A stretch of DNA of 64,000 nucleotides from Delphinapterus leucas (Eukaryota > Chordata > Mammalia > Artiodactyla > Monodontidae), in contig NW_022097999.1 in the NCBI RefSeq assembly GCF_002288925.2, positions 16,299,285-16,363,284 on the forward strand. Direction: 5' to 3'. Of this stretch, positions 11,625 through 21,399 are shown piece by piece. Within the stretch, counting starts at the first letter, position 1; each line of letters opens with the position of its first letter. The notes below the pieces were generated by a model that searched no databases, was not told the DNA's origin, and was given only the letters and a program-made list of their open reading frames with translations. The position numbers and the translations under genes were made by a program.

Positions 11625-11835
11625 TTTTTTTTTTTTTTTTTGCAGTACGCAGGCCTCTCACTGTTGTGGCCTCTTCCGTTGTGGAGCACAGGCTCCGGAC
11701 ACGCAGGCTCAGCAGCCATGGCTCACGGGCCCAGCCGCTCCGTGGCATGTGGGATCTTCCCGGACCGGGACACGAACCCGTGTCCCCTGCGTCAGCAGGC
11801 GGACTCTCAACCACTGCACCACCAGGGAAGCCCTC
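11625..11835 (-). mobile_element. CHR-type SINE
   Basis: A long antisense copy: poly-T, then 'gtacgcaggcctctcactg', the 'agccatggctcacgggcc' middle and the head 'ccaccagggaagcc'. Several overlapping open frames of 80-110 codons are SINE reading frames, not genes. Confidence 0.93.
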
Positions 11836-11837
11836 CT

Positions 11838-12075
11838 TGTATTTTTTTTTTGAATATTATTTTTTTTATACAGCAGGTTCTTATTAGTTATCTATTTTAT
11901 ACATATTAGTGTATATATGTTAATCCCAATCTCCCAATTCATCCCACCACCACCACCACCCCACCGCTTTTCCCCCTTGGTGTCCATGTTTGTTCTCTAC
12001 ATCTGTGTCTCTATTTCTGCCTTGCAAGCTGCTTCATCTGTACCATTTTTCTAGATTCCACTAGGTATTCCTTGT
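11838..12075 (-). mobile_element. L1 3' end, antisense
   Basis: Antisense L1 3' UTR: T-rich start, then 'cagcaggttcttattagtta', '(ACC)n' near 11,946-11,962 and 'ggtgtccatgtttgttctc'. It is truncated after about 240 bp. Confidence 0.75.
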
Positions 12076-12184
12076 TGTATTATAGATACTAGCTCCTTGT
12101 TAGATTTAGACATGAAAATATATTCTCCAATAGTGCCATCTATTATAAATTATGAAATCTTTTTTTCTCAGTACCTTTTTCCAG

Positions 12185-12720
12185 TGATCTGTTGATGCAT
12201 AATGAAGCACTCAAAACCTCAGAAGCTTAAAACAAACCATTTTATTTTGCTCATGATATTTTTGGGTCAAAAATTGGGAGGGGCTCCACTGGGCATTTCC
12301 CCTGATTTACACAGCAATAGCCAAGGAAGCTGGGGCTGGAAGGTCCATTTCCAAAATGACTTCACTTACACTTCACTTCTTCAGTTTCCTTGGTGCTCCT
12401 TGGCTTCTCTACCTGATGTCTCTGTCTCCAGGGCCTATTTTTATGACCTTGGACTTCTCACAACATGGTGGTTTCAGGGTGGATTTCTTATGTAGTGGCT
12501 GGCTTCCAAGAGGCAGGAAACAGAAGTCAGGCAAGGTAAAAGCCACACCTGGAATTGGCACACCATCACTTCTACCGTATTCTCTTGGTTGAAGCACTCA
12601 AAGGCCCTGCGTAAATTCAAGAAAGTGGAGAGATGCCACCTTTTGATGACAGAGTAACATCACGTTGTAGAAGAACATGTGAGCTGGGAGATATTGTTGT
12701 GGCCAACTTTGGAAAACACC
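12185..12720. repeat. LTR-like or other old dispersed repeat
   Basis: Contains 'gatgcataatgaagcactc' and 'ccatcacttctaccgtattc', segments of a repeat family common in mammals. Family and strand were not fixed. Overlapping open frames of 60-97 codons are not supported as genes. Confidence 0.4.
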
Positions 12721-13063
12721 ATCTGCCACATTATTGATTTTTTTTTTCTTTTGTGAGTTGTCAAACCATGGCTTAGCCCTTCCATCTTTTCCTACTGATT
12801 TATAAAAACTTTTTATATTACATATCTCAAAACTTTTCATTTATAAAAATTATGTTTTTTCCAAGTTTTCCTCCTCAGGTAGAAGAATGTAAGACAGTTT
12901 CATTTACTTCACTGTTTCCTTCTAAAAGTCTTTTGTTAGGATGAAAAAATTACTGAAATCTATATATCTCAAAAAATTAATGATATATGTTATAGGATCT
13001 TCTGAAAGAATAAACCATTTCACAGATATCTTTAAATTAATCCCATTATATTAAAAATTCAGG

Positions 13064-13184
13064 AACTTCCCTGGTGGTCCAGTGGTTAAGACTCTGTGCT
13101 TCCAGTGCAGGGGGCGTGGGTTCAATCCCTGGTCGGGGAACTAGGATCCCACATGCCGCGTGGTGCGCCCAAAAAAAAAAAAAA
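13064..13184 (+). mobile_element. Short CHR-type SINE
   Basis: The short (about 120 bp) form: 'ggaacttccctggtggtcc' head, B-box-like 'gggttcaatccctggtcggg' and an A13 tail. Confidence 0.92.
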
Positions 13185-14735
13185 TTTTAATTGTATAATA
13201 AAATTAGAACAAATGGCACAAAAAGTTTAAAATCACTGATGTCTTCATTTTAACTTTCTAATACAATGGGCCTTTTCTTTCCCCTCATAAACTGTACATA
13301 CTCTACACCTTTGTTTAACACTAAAATAAAAAAGTTGTCCACTCTTTTAATACAACTTCATTGACAATATGGTCCTCACCCCCTCAAAAACACTTCTTTA
13401 AAAACAATTTAAAATCCAGAAACATGTATTTATTTCAGAGTTTAAAAAGCAAACTACAAAAGCAGTTTACAAATAATTTTTTTTTGGTTAGTAAATACAC
13501 ACAGAACTGCTTTCTTCTATTATGTGAATTCAAGGACTTCTAATATTGTCTCAATAAAACTTTTCACAAATATTTATTTCATGAGCATGTCAGGCAAGAA
13601 ATAATATTGTCTTCAAGCAAGACTTGTCTGAAAATGACAAGTCATGCGTCTATTCATTAACTAAAGACTGTTAATAACAGAAAAGCAAACTAAAGCTGTA
13701 TGTCCTGGAGTTTTTGCATGCCAAATTCTGGCACTTTGTGCTCAGCTTTAAGGTAGTTATTAACTCATGTTTCCCCAGCACATAGAAATATAATATGCAT
13801 AGTATTTTAATTATAAAACTATAATATGACAAGTATCCTTTATTAAAATAATGTCCTTATTACAAATATTTCAGATAAAAATGGTTTTCAAAGTTGAAGC
13901 AAATTAATTTGGAAAAACAAATTCCGAACTAAACAAAAATGTTTAGTAAGTTCTAGAAGCACACAGGCACACTGAAGGAGAAAGTCAAACAAAAAGAAAA
14001 ACAAGGAAGGCAGAGGACACAGCAAAATGACCTCTTAAGGTCTTCTGAAGCTTTCAGATATAGCTAGAATCCTTTAAGTGGCAGGATATATGCTTGTGAC
14101 CTTGTTTTCTTTCAAATGGAAATGAATTAATGTCTTTTAATTTAGACACAGTATTTTGAAGTAACTGTTGGTTTGCTGTGTCTTGCCCATAAAAATCATA
14201 TGAGTAATACTCTGACTTCAAAAAGTAAGGCCCAGCAGAGCAGAGATAATGTATTCTGTCCTAGAAATATATGTAGGAAGAATCAGAAAATAAAATTGCC
14301 AGGCACGTAAAAATTTTAAATACCTTTCCTCTTTCTCCCAGGAAGGTGGAGGTGAGGGGTGGAGACACACTGTGTGTTCAAGAGTATCGCAATCTAAAAA
14401 CAAATGTATTAAACAGAAGAAAACAAAATACACATACAAGTGCACAAAGTACAATCAATAATTCTTCCTCTTCAAATAATGTAAATGAAAAATCAGGGCC
14501 AAATTCTGAATGGGTGATTTGTTGCTTTGTACATGCAGTTTTGCCACTCACAAATGTTCACAGATGCAGAAACACATTAATAAGAGATACTTACTTTCAG
14601 CAAAGGGAAATGTAATAGAAAGGACTCGAGAAAAAGCCTCAAATAGATATTCCTACCCCCACCCCCTCAAGTGTTTCCAAATTTTGGCTACAATCTAAAA
14701 TAAAAACTTAATTTTTTGTTATCTTCCGAATTCTA
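13185..14735. other. No recognised feature
   Basis: AT-rich, with no convincing repeat or coding frame. It could be intron or 3'-flank of the transcript suggested by the promoter near 18.1 kb, but nothing in the sequence proves that. Confidence 0.4.
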
Positions 14736-14939
14736 TTACCACGTACCTTGGAGATATTGCAGGTTCGGTTCCAGGCCACCGTGATAAAGCGAATATCGCA
14801 ATAAAGCAAGTCATGCAAATTTTTTGGTTTCTCAGTGCATATAAAAGTACTGTTTACACTACACTGTAGTCCATTAAGTGTGCAATAGCATTATGTCTAA
14901 AAAATAATGTACAGACCTCAGCTAAAAAATATTTTATTG

Positions 14940-15058
14940 GGACTTTCCTGGTGGTCCAGTGGTTAAGACACAACACTTCCACTGCAGGGGGTGTAGGTTC
15001 GATCCCTGGTCAGGGAACTGAGATCCCACATGCTGCGAGGCAAGGCAAAAAAGAAAAA
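14940..15058 (+). mobile_element. Short CHR-type SINE in Tigger1
   Basis: Short SINE with a mutated 'gggactttcctggtgg' head. A TTTATTG-like duplication flanks it (about 14,931-14,939 and 15,058-15,066). Confidence 0.9.
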
Positions 15059-15242
15059 ATTTATTGCCAAAAAATGCTAACCCTCATTTGAGCCTTCAGC
15101 AAGTCAGAGCAATAACATCAAAGATCACTGATCACAGATCACCATAAAAAATGTAATAATGAAAAAGTTTGAAATATTATTTGAATTACAAAAAGGTGAC
15201 ACAAAGACACAAAGTAAGCAAATGCTATTAGAAAAATGGTAC

Positions 15243-15598
15243 TGGACTTCCCTGGTGGTGCAGTGGTTAAGAATCCACCTGTCAATGCAGGAGACACGGG
15301 TTCAAGCCCTGGTCCAGGAAGATCCCACATGCCACGGAACAACTAAGCCCGTGCATCACAACTACTGAGCCTGCGCTCTACAGCCCGTGCTCTAGAGCCC
15401 ATGTGCCACAACTACTGAAGCCCACACACCTGGAGCCCGTGCTCCGCAATAAGAGAAGCCACCAAAATGAGAAGCACGTGCACCACAATGAGAAGTAGCC
15501 CCCACTCGCCACAACTAGAGAAAGCCCGCTCGCAGCAACGACAACCCAATGCAGCCAAAAATAAATAAACACATTTATTAAAACAAACAAACAAAAAC
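15243..15598 (+). mobile_element. Long CHR-type SINE in Tigger1
   Basis: The long form: head 'ggacttccctggtggtgcag', repeated 'agcccgtgc' and 'gccacaactactgaagccc' units, then 'cccaatgcagccaaaaata' and an A-rich tail. It splits the right half of Tigger1. Confidence 0.92.
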
Positions 15599-15900
15599 CC
15601 GCCAAAGCTGCTAAGTGCAATAAAGTGAAGCACAGTAAAACACAGTATGCCTGTTATCTGGAACTAAGTTTGTATCTCTTTTTTGAATGAACACCAGAAC
15701 CAAAGGCTTCCACTTATAACACCTAGGTCAAGAAACTTACCCTTTGGCTTATGTCTCATTGAAAGGAGTTTCATCAAAACTATGCAAAGCCTAAGTTTCA
15801 AAAAGACAGCTTCTGACATACCTACCCAACACACAACCTGAGGGATCATCTTCTCCAAAAGGCAATGGATTTTGCCATATTTTTTTCTGAACTACTGTTG

Positions 15901-15950
15901 ACTTTACGTATTACAAAACACATTTTACACCAGCAGCAGAACTGAAGTGA
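15901..15950. repeat. 50-bp direct repeat, copy 1
   Basis: Matches 16,452-16,501 at 45 of 50 positions by hand comparison, with a shared core 'cagcagcagaa'. I know no family for it. Confidence 0.8.
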
Positions 15951-16451
15951 TGGAGATGGAAAGCAGAGTACAAAATAAAGGCCTCAGGGGCCAAATGTTA
16001 GAATTCTTGGGTGTAAAACCTCACCATTTCGTCAAGAGATGTGTCTACTCGTAAATGCCCAGAAGGGTTCTTTGCAAATGCATTGAAGAGTTTATCTCTA
16101 AACTTATAAACACCCATCCACTCTCAAAGCACCTTCGTATGAACCATCTGTTCTGCTTAACGCAAGTCAAAGGTAACTTGGCAATTTAAAATTAATGTAT
16201 CTTCTTTCAAAGCAAATTGTGCTTGTGGTTGGTTTTAAATGATTCTGAATGATTCTACAAATCTACAACTTCTAGCCATCCAGTTTTCCTAAGATACAAG
16301 ATCAACCCACCAGTTATTCTACTGCATCACCAAACCATAACAAATGTGGACAATACAGATCATTTAAAAGTAAGTTTCTCAATCTTTTTTCAACTGGAAA
16401 GTTAGCTAATATTCTGAGACACATTGGGGTCAGGTCAGAGGAAAGGAAAGA

Positions 16452-16501
16452 ACTTTATGTATTACAGAACACATTTTACATCAGCAGCAGAATTGAACTG
16501 A
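16452..16501. repeat. 50-bp direct repeat, copy 2
   Basis: Second copy, 551 bp to the right of the first and in the same orientation. The flanks do not match. Confidence 0.8.
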
Positions 16502-17722
16502 CGTGACTAGCAAGCCAACAATATCAGTCTACCAATTTATACCCCAAATCACATTCAGCAGAAACACACAAACGCACCCAGCTTTGCTACTTTTTCTACC
16601 ATTAGTAAACTCTCAAGTACTCAAGTACTAAGCAAACTCAGACGAGGAAAATTATGAAATCCTACTTCATTACAAAACGTCAAACGGCTTTTTAATGATA
16701 TATGAAAGTGGTCCAATGCAATGACACAGAAACCGGTTTTAGATGCTCCAAAATACCAAGAAAAAAATGGAACATAATTTTTTTTACTCTCTCTATAAAT
16801 AATTTCTGTAACACGGCCTGCCCCCCAAACTAAAAACTGATAGCTGATTTCCAAAACATCTATTGTACATTATTTCAAATCCCCTACTTCACCAAACTTG
16901 AGTGAAAGAACTTTCTAGACACCAGTTCTACTTAGGAGTGGGGGGGGGGAAGCTTTTAAATAACCTTGTCTGAGAAATGGCTTTTCATGGCCAGTTAGGT
17001 CTCAAGTTACATAGACAACAACCAGACTATAAGGCAGAATTTATGGACCAACACATGGTGGCAGAAATAGTGAGGTCCAAGTTCTTGCAGTAGGTAAGGC
17101 AGGTGCTGACCTGCTTGGCAATCTGGTGTTATCCGGAGATGCTAATACATGAAGTTACATGTCAGTGCACAGTGTCTCCTTTTGCCTCATGTTGAGAAAA
17201 TACCCAGTAACAAAGATCAAAGTGTCCCAACATGCAGAAGCACCCTGTGAGCCAAGAGTCAGATAACACAGGTAAAAGTAAATCTGATTCCCAAACAGTT
17301 CCAAAAGTTCCCAAACAACTTCAGAGCACCAGAGAAGCCAAAGGGGCTTACTCCCTAGAACTAAAGGTAGTACCTGTGATACTGGCATTTGTTTTAAATC
17401 CATTTTTGCAGACAGCTTTCTACAGACAGCTGCAAAACACTCTTCTGAGAGCTCCAAAGATTTAAGAACACATCCAAGTTAGCAGAAAAGCATTTCATAA
17501 GAAGGAACTGCCTGCCACTGCCTCACAGCATTAGCAAACAAGGGCAAAGTTCACCACATGCAAGAGGAAGGGAATCACACATTCACGACCGACAGGCTTA
17601 CAACTCATAGTTTCTTAAACCTAAAATAAGAGACAACACCCAAGCTACTGCTGTCCACCCTTTCCAAAATCCCAGCTCTTGCATAAATCCCACCAGACTC
17701 AAGAAAACGAGCCCAACCTCAC

Positions 17723-17768
17723 CCCAAACAGGGTCGTGAGCATCACCGACTACATGGAGAGTGGAGCG
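17723..17768 (-). other. Candidate small exon, minus strand
   Basis: 46 nt bounded on the minus strand by a pyrimidine-rich acceptor (gcgtttcttacag) and a GTGAGG donor. It lies about 360 bp downstream of the minus-strand ATG in the CpG island. Splice signals this short occur by chance, so support is weak. Confidence 0.2.
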
Positions 17769-17930
17769 CTGTAAGAAACGCGGGAGGGGCGCAGGACACA
17801 CACCACAACAAAACAGAGGCGACTCCAAAACTCTCAGGCGCTAACCACACAGGTATTTCAAAGGCACAAGGCCAGACGGCCAGGGTCCGGCAGGCAGGGG
17901 CCCCTCATCAAGCCGGTAGCCGCCAGAGGA

Positions 17931-17946
17931 CCCCCCCCCCCCCCCC
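17931..17946 (+). repeat. C16 homopolymer
   Basis: Sixteen C residues directly before the CCAAT box. The length may be an assembly or sequencing estimate. Confidence 0.9.
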
Positions 17947-17975
17947 GGCCAATCTAACGAGAGCAGGCCCTCGAA

Positions 17976-18131
17976 TTAACCCGTCAGGCCGCTCTCCCAC
18001 CTCCCAAGCACACAACTAACAGGCTCTTGATAACCTGGGGGCTGTTGGGGGCCCTCTAACGGTACAGAGAGCCCCCCAAGCCGTCCGGAATGGCAGGATC
18101 CCTCAACTCCTGCCTTGGCGGCGGCCATCAT
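17976..18131 (-). CDS. Candidate first-exon ORF, 51 codons, unknown product
   Basis: From tandem ATGs at 18,131 and 18,128 the minus strand is open for 51 codons to TAA at 17,978-17,976. The protein would start MMAAAKAGVEGSC and be rich in G, S and P. The second ATG has A at -3 and G at +4, a good initiation context. It lies about 20-65 bp downstream of two ZNF143-type sites, as expected for a first exon. I do not recognise the protein. It may be a true short ORF, the start of a spliced coding sequence (for instance through the GGGAG|GTGGGA donor-like site near 18,000), or an upstream or chance frame in a noncoding first exon. Confidence 0.35.
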   Translation of the reverse strand: MMAAAKAGVEGSCHSGRLGGLSVPLEGPQQPPGYQEPVSCVLGRWESGLTG

Positions 18132-18150
18132 AACAAGAAAACAGACTTTT

Positions 18151-18170
18151 ACGACAACTCCCACAATGCC
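18151..18170 (+). promoter_or_regulatory. ZNF143-type (SBS2) motif 1
   Basis: ACGACAACTCCCACAATGCC fits the known ACTACAAYTCCCAGMATGC-type site with a few differences. ZNF143, often with THAP11 and HCFC1, binds such sites near start sites. Confidence 0.7.
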
Positions 18171-18175
18171 CGCGG

Positions 18176-18195
18176 CCTACAACTCCCAGAGTGCG
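18176..18195 (+). promoter_or_regulatory. ZNF143-type (SBS2) motif 2
   Basis: CCTACAACTCCCAGAGTGCG is a closer match to the ZNF143 site. It lies 25 bp from motif 1, start to start, in the same orientation. Confidence 0.8.
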
Positions 18196-18299
18196 CCGGG
18201 CGGCGCCGCGGTTAACCCTATCGTGGCGCCGGGGCTGGCGAGCCCTTCTCTCCCCCTCCCAACTCCCAATTGTTGCACTTACTTTCACCCTCACAGTCC

Positions 18300-21290
18300 G
18301 AAACTAACTTTGGAAATTTTGTCAAGCAGCTACAGTTATGCTATCTCGGTGCCTTCTTTCATCATACAAACAACCTCAGCTGCCCAGAAAATTATCCCTG
18401 ACAGAGAACTTTTTGTTATTTCCAGAGCTGTCCTCACAGTGCCAAATGTTTATCATTTACGGGGACATTTAACTTCAATTAATCTTCCCCTTCGCGCTTA
18501 TAATTTTCTGGCATTTTTATGAATTATTATAGCCTAGAGCTTTTGGTACTCAACTTTATTAATTTAAAATCTGTTTTCTAAGTTCTGGGAATCAAGAGAG
18601 AAAGACTATCCTGTAACTGACCACAATGTTCTACATCTCTCCATTTTATAAGACGAATTTCCTCAAATATTTGACTAAGAAATTCATGCAACTCTAAATA
18701 AGTCCTAATAAGACAAATTAGTTATGGGCAATATATCTTTTAAATTTCAAGTTAAATTTTTCTTAAGGGAAAACCTCATGTGCCAACATACTTTGCTTTC
18801 CCTTTTCTCTTCTATTGACAATCAGATATAGCATAAACTGCTGCTTTATTCCTTTCTGACTAAAATATCAGCAAACAACAGGTAAAGAAACATTTTAATA
18901 TAATCTGAAAAATAAACGAAGACTTCATTCTTTCAGAAAACTGCACAGCACATCTTTTTCTCACGAAAGAACTCCTTTAAAGTCTTTTGCATTTTAATTA
19001 AAAGTAAGGTTTAAAATACATTTCTTTTAAATATATGGCCCGTAATTTCAGTAAAGATGACAATCACATTTAGAGATCACTGTATCACCAATATAAATTA
19101 AGTGTCTAAGCTGTACTTACACAAACTAAATTACTCAGACGTGTAACTGACTGACAGATAAAATAATTGTTTGGTATTTGACGCATGCACTAAAACAACA
19201 ACTAGAATTCTCCTAAAGTATCTGCTCTTTTTCTTATACCCAAATATAAAATAAGATGTACACAATGTCTGATTTTTCCATTGGAGCATTTTGTCATTTG
19301 AAAGGGCACTCAAAATGTATCCTGAATTTCAAAGCACAAAACTCAGAAATCTTAATACACAAACAAAAACCCAAAGCCTTCTTGGAAAGATACATCATCA
19401 GCAAAACTCTATTCTACAATATTCTATTTTAAAAGTATCTTTTAATATTACATTTAGCTTATTAGTAAATGTTTTGATCTAGTAAACTACAATGAGAAAA
19501 TATTTCTCCATCATTTATTTTTTTCACTCATGTTACAGTACGTAGTTTCATTAACAGTTAAGATAAATGCTACATACCAAGACATAAAAAATTATACATA
19601 CATATATGTTTTGAATTTTAGTTCATTATACTATTTTAGCTTCTGTATTTTTCTAATTTTCACTTAACACTTCAGTTAGAATTTAGGTAGAAGAAGTTGC
19701 ATTGTTTTCCCCCTATTTTTTAATAGCTGCCAGACCATAAGAATTTAATGCATATTTTATATATTATTCTCCTGATGTTAAAATATATGATTCATAAGAA
19801 AGGCTAAGATACAAGTCAGAAATGAAACTTATCTCCTCGTATATGTATTACATGCTTACAACTCTCTTCTCAGTGCTATGAGATTATATTTTCCATTAGG
19901 AGGTTAGTCATTTTTTTCTTTGCTTTGCTTTTATCTTTCAAATTATAAGATTTAAAAATTGGTATATTAAAGGGCTATATTTAAAGATTAAAATAGAAGT
20001 AATTTTATTTCTTTTTAGGTTACCATAATTCTTCTTTTAAAAATAACTTAAAAGTTTAGTATACCCTAGTTAAGTAATTTAAGTAAGTCTTAACCTATAT
20101 ACTTAATATTAACGTGAGTTTCTTTATAATATAACAAATGTATTCTAGAAATGAATTTTTCAAATTCATACCAAAAATTTAGTATTTTTCTCCCAAAGTT
20201 TTAGATTCTGTTTTATCACATGAATTTTTACGTGTATTTCTTAAAAACCTAAACCTCTAAACTATGATTTTTAAAAAATATTCACATGTAACGGTATTAA
20301 CGTATTTAAAATTAGGGTAAATCTTGTTTATTCTTGAGAATATATGTTAATAGAAGTCAAACACTGCAATCTATTTCTTTTTCCAAATGTGCTACTGGTG
20401 ACAAAGCTAGAATGTACAGATTTGCAGATCTTACAACAGATTCTATATATAATTTCAGTAACTACTTCTTTTATCCTTTTAACTTCATAAAATACTTCAA
20501 TGCATCTCTAAATGTTTGTTTAGATGTTTTAATTGCAGTTTTAGTTTATTTGCTTTAAAACATCTGATTTTCATATACATAATTTATAGTGTTCATACAA
20601 GTAAACTGCACTAATAGAATTACTGCCAAAAACAGAATGAGTTGCTAATATTCTTTTTTGCTCAAAAAGTTAGTCTGTCTTTTCTTTTCCGACATTACCA
20701 GTATGACACAAGCAAAAACTGAAAAGAGGTCACACACAAAGGACAGGTTCTTGCCTGATTAAACTAATTGGTTATATTTACGTTATAACCCTACAAAGCA
20801 ATATTGTGAGTCTATCCCAGAGTCTAAGCTTCTCTCTCAAATCTTAATTAACTTTAATTCATTGGCCTGCTTTTAAAGCAGTGACCGGTCTTTCAAATTT
20901 ATCAAAATAGTCTACTTTTTTTTTATAGTCTACTTTTTTTATTACCGTACACGTTTACATTTATGTTTAGGAATATTCTAGTTGTCTGAAAAATCTCTAG
21001 TTTCTGATTTTGCTAAATATAATTTTAATTTTATGCCTTAAATACTTAGAAAAGCTGGATGATGGGAATCCTATTATCATGTCAGCCTATGAGGAAGTGC
21101 AAAAAAATTTTTGCATTCATTTTTTTCCAACCAATTGATCTTTTTAAATCAAAATTTTCCTACTAATTTGTTTTATTTAATTAAAAAAATCTTGCTTTCT
21201 TTCCTCTTCATAATGTTTGACATCAGTTAGGATAAGCAAAGCCTAAGTACATGTTACTTCTTTTCCCTAATCGAAATGCTCTCTTTTCAA
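18300..21290. other. AT-rich DNA, no recognised feature
   Basis: Repeat-poor and AT-rich, right of the CpG island. It may be an intron of a rightward transcript. A GTAAGT donor-like site on the minus strand near 18,285 has no convincing exon before it. Confidence 0.45.
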
Positions 21291-21293
21291 CAG

Positions 21294-21363
21294 ATGGATA
21301 AACAATGGAAAACGTTTCCTTACCTAAAGATGAAATGTTTCACTTTCAAAAAGAATCTTCAAG
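21294..21363 (+). other. Candidate exon, plus strand, 70 nt
   Basis: Bounded by 'tgctctcttttcaacag' and CAAG|GTTTGT. It begins with ATG and reads MDKQWKTFPYLKMKCF... for 23 codons, leaving one base. That phase fits the candidate exon at 34,005. The donor is weak, and strong splice signals for the other strand overlap it, so only one of the two can be right. Confidence 0.2.
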
Positions 21364-21395
21364 GTTTGTCTGGAGATAAGACTTTTTACATTTTC
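21324..21395 (-). other. Candidate exon, minus strand, 72 nt
   Basis: The acceptor 'tatctttttcatttccacag' and donor CTTTAG|GTAAGG are both strong on the minus strand. All three frames meet a stop, so if real it would be an untranslated or noncoding-RNA exon. Confidence 0.25.
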
Positions 21396-21399
21396 CTGT

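Larger units (their letters stand above)
14739..15653. mobile_element. Tigger1 DNA transposon, internally deleted, with two SINEs
   Basis: The left end (taccttggagatattgc, then the 'gcgaatatcgcaataaagc' segment) and the right end ('agtgcaataaagtgaagc', 'cagtatgcctg') are terminal inverted repeats of Tigger1, a pogo-type transposon. With the SINEs removed about 440 bp remain, against about 2.4 kb for the autonomous element. The left and right parts join near 15,100-15,112 and the transposase gene is absent. SINEs at 14,940 and 15,243 landed in it later. Confidence 0.88.
15655..17690. other. Unassigned DNA left of the promoter
   Basis: There is no repeat here that I recognise apart from the 50-bp pair. 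On the minus strand an open frame at about 17,155-17,480 holds a stretch ending at a CACAG|GTACTA donor-like site, but it has no convincing acceptor or known protein similarity. If the 18.1 kb promoter drives a leftward transcript, this would be its first intron or exon region. Confidence 0.4.
17700..18260. promoter_or_regulatory. CpG island with promoter features
   Basis: The only strongly GC- and CpG-rich block in the window, in an AT-rich setting and free of repeats. It holds a CCAAT box (17,949-17,953), two tandem ZNF143-type sites (18,151-18,170 and 18,176-18,195), and a YY1-like ATGGCCGCC on the minus strand with an ATG. ZNF143 sites of this kind sit close to start sites of housekeeping and often bidirectional promoters. 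Their place just upstream of the minus-strand ATG favours leftward transcription; a rightward transcript is also possible. No gene could be named from either side. Confidence 0.75.

Noticed and set aside
17155..17457. 100-codon minus-strand frame left of the promoter
   Set aside because: Starts at a non-ATG codon and has no strong acceptor; only a short donor-like site supports an exon.
18115..18522. 135-codon plus-strand frame across the CpG island
   Set aside because: Begins at a non-ATG codon and has no recognisable domain; probably a GC-rich chance frame.
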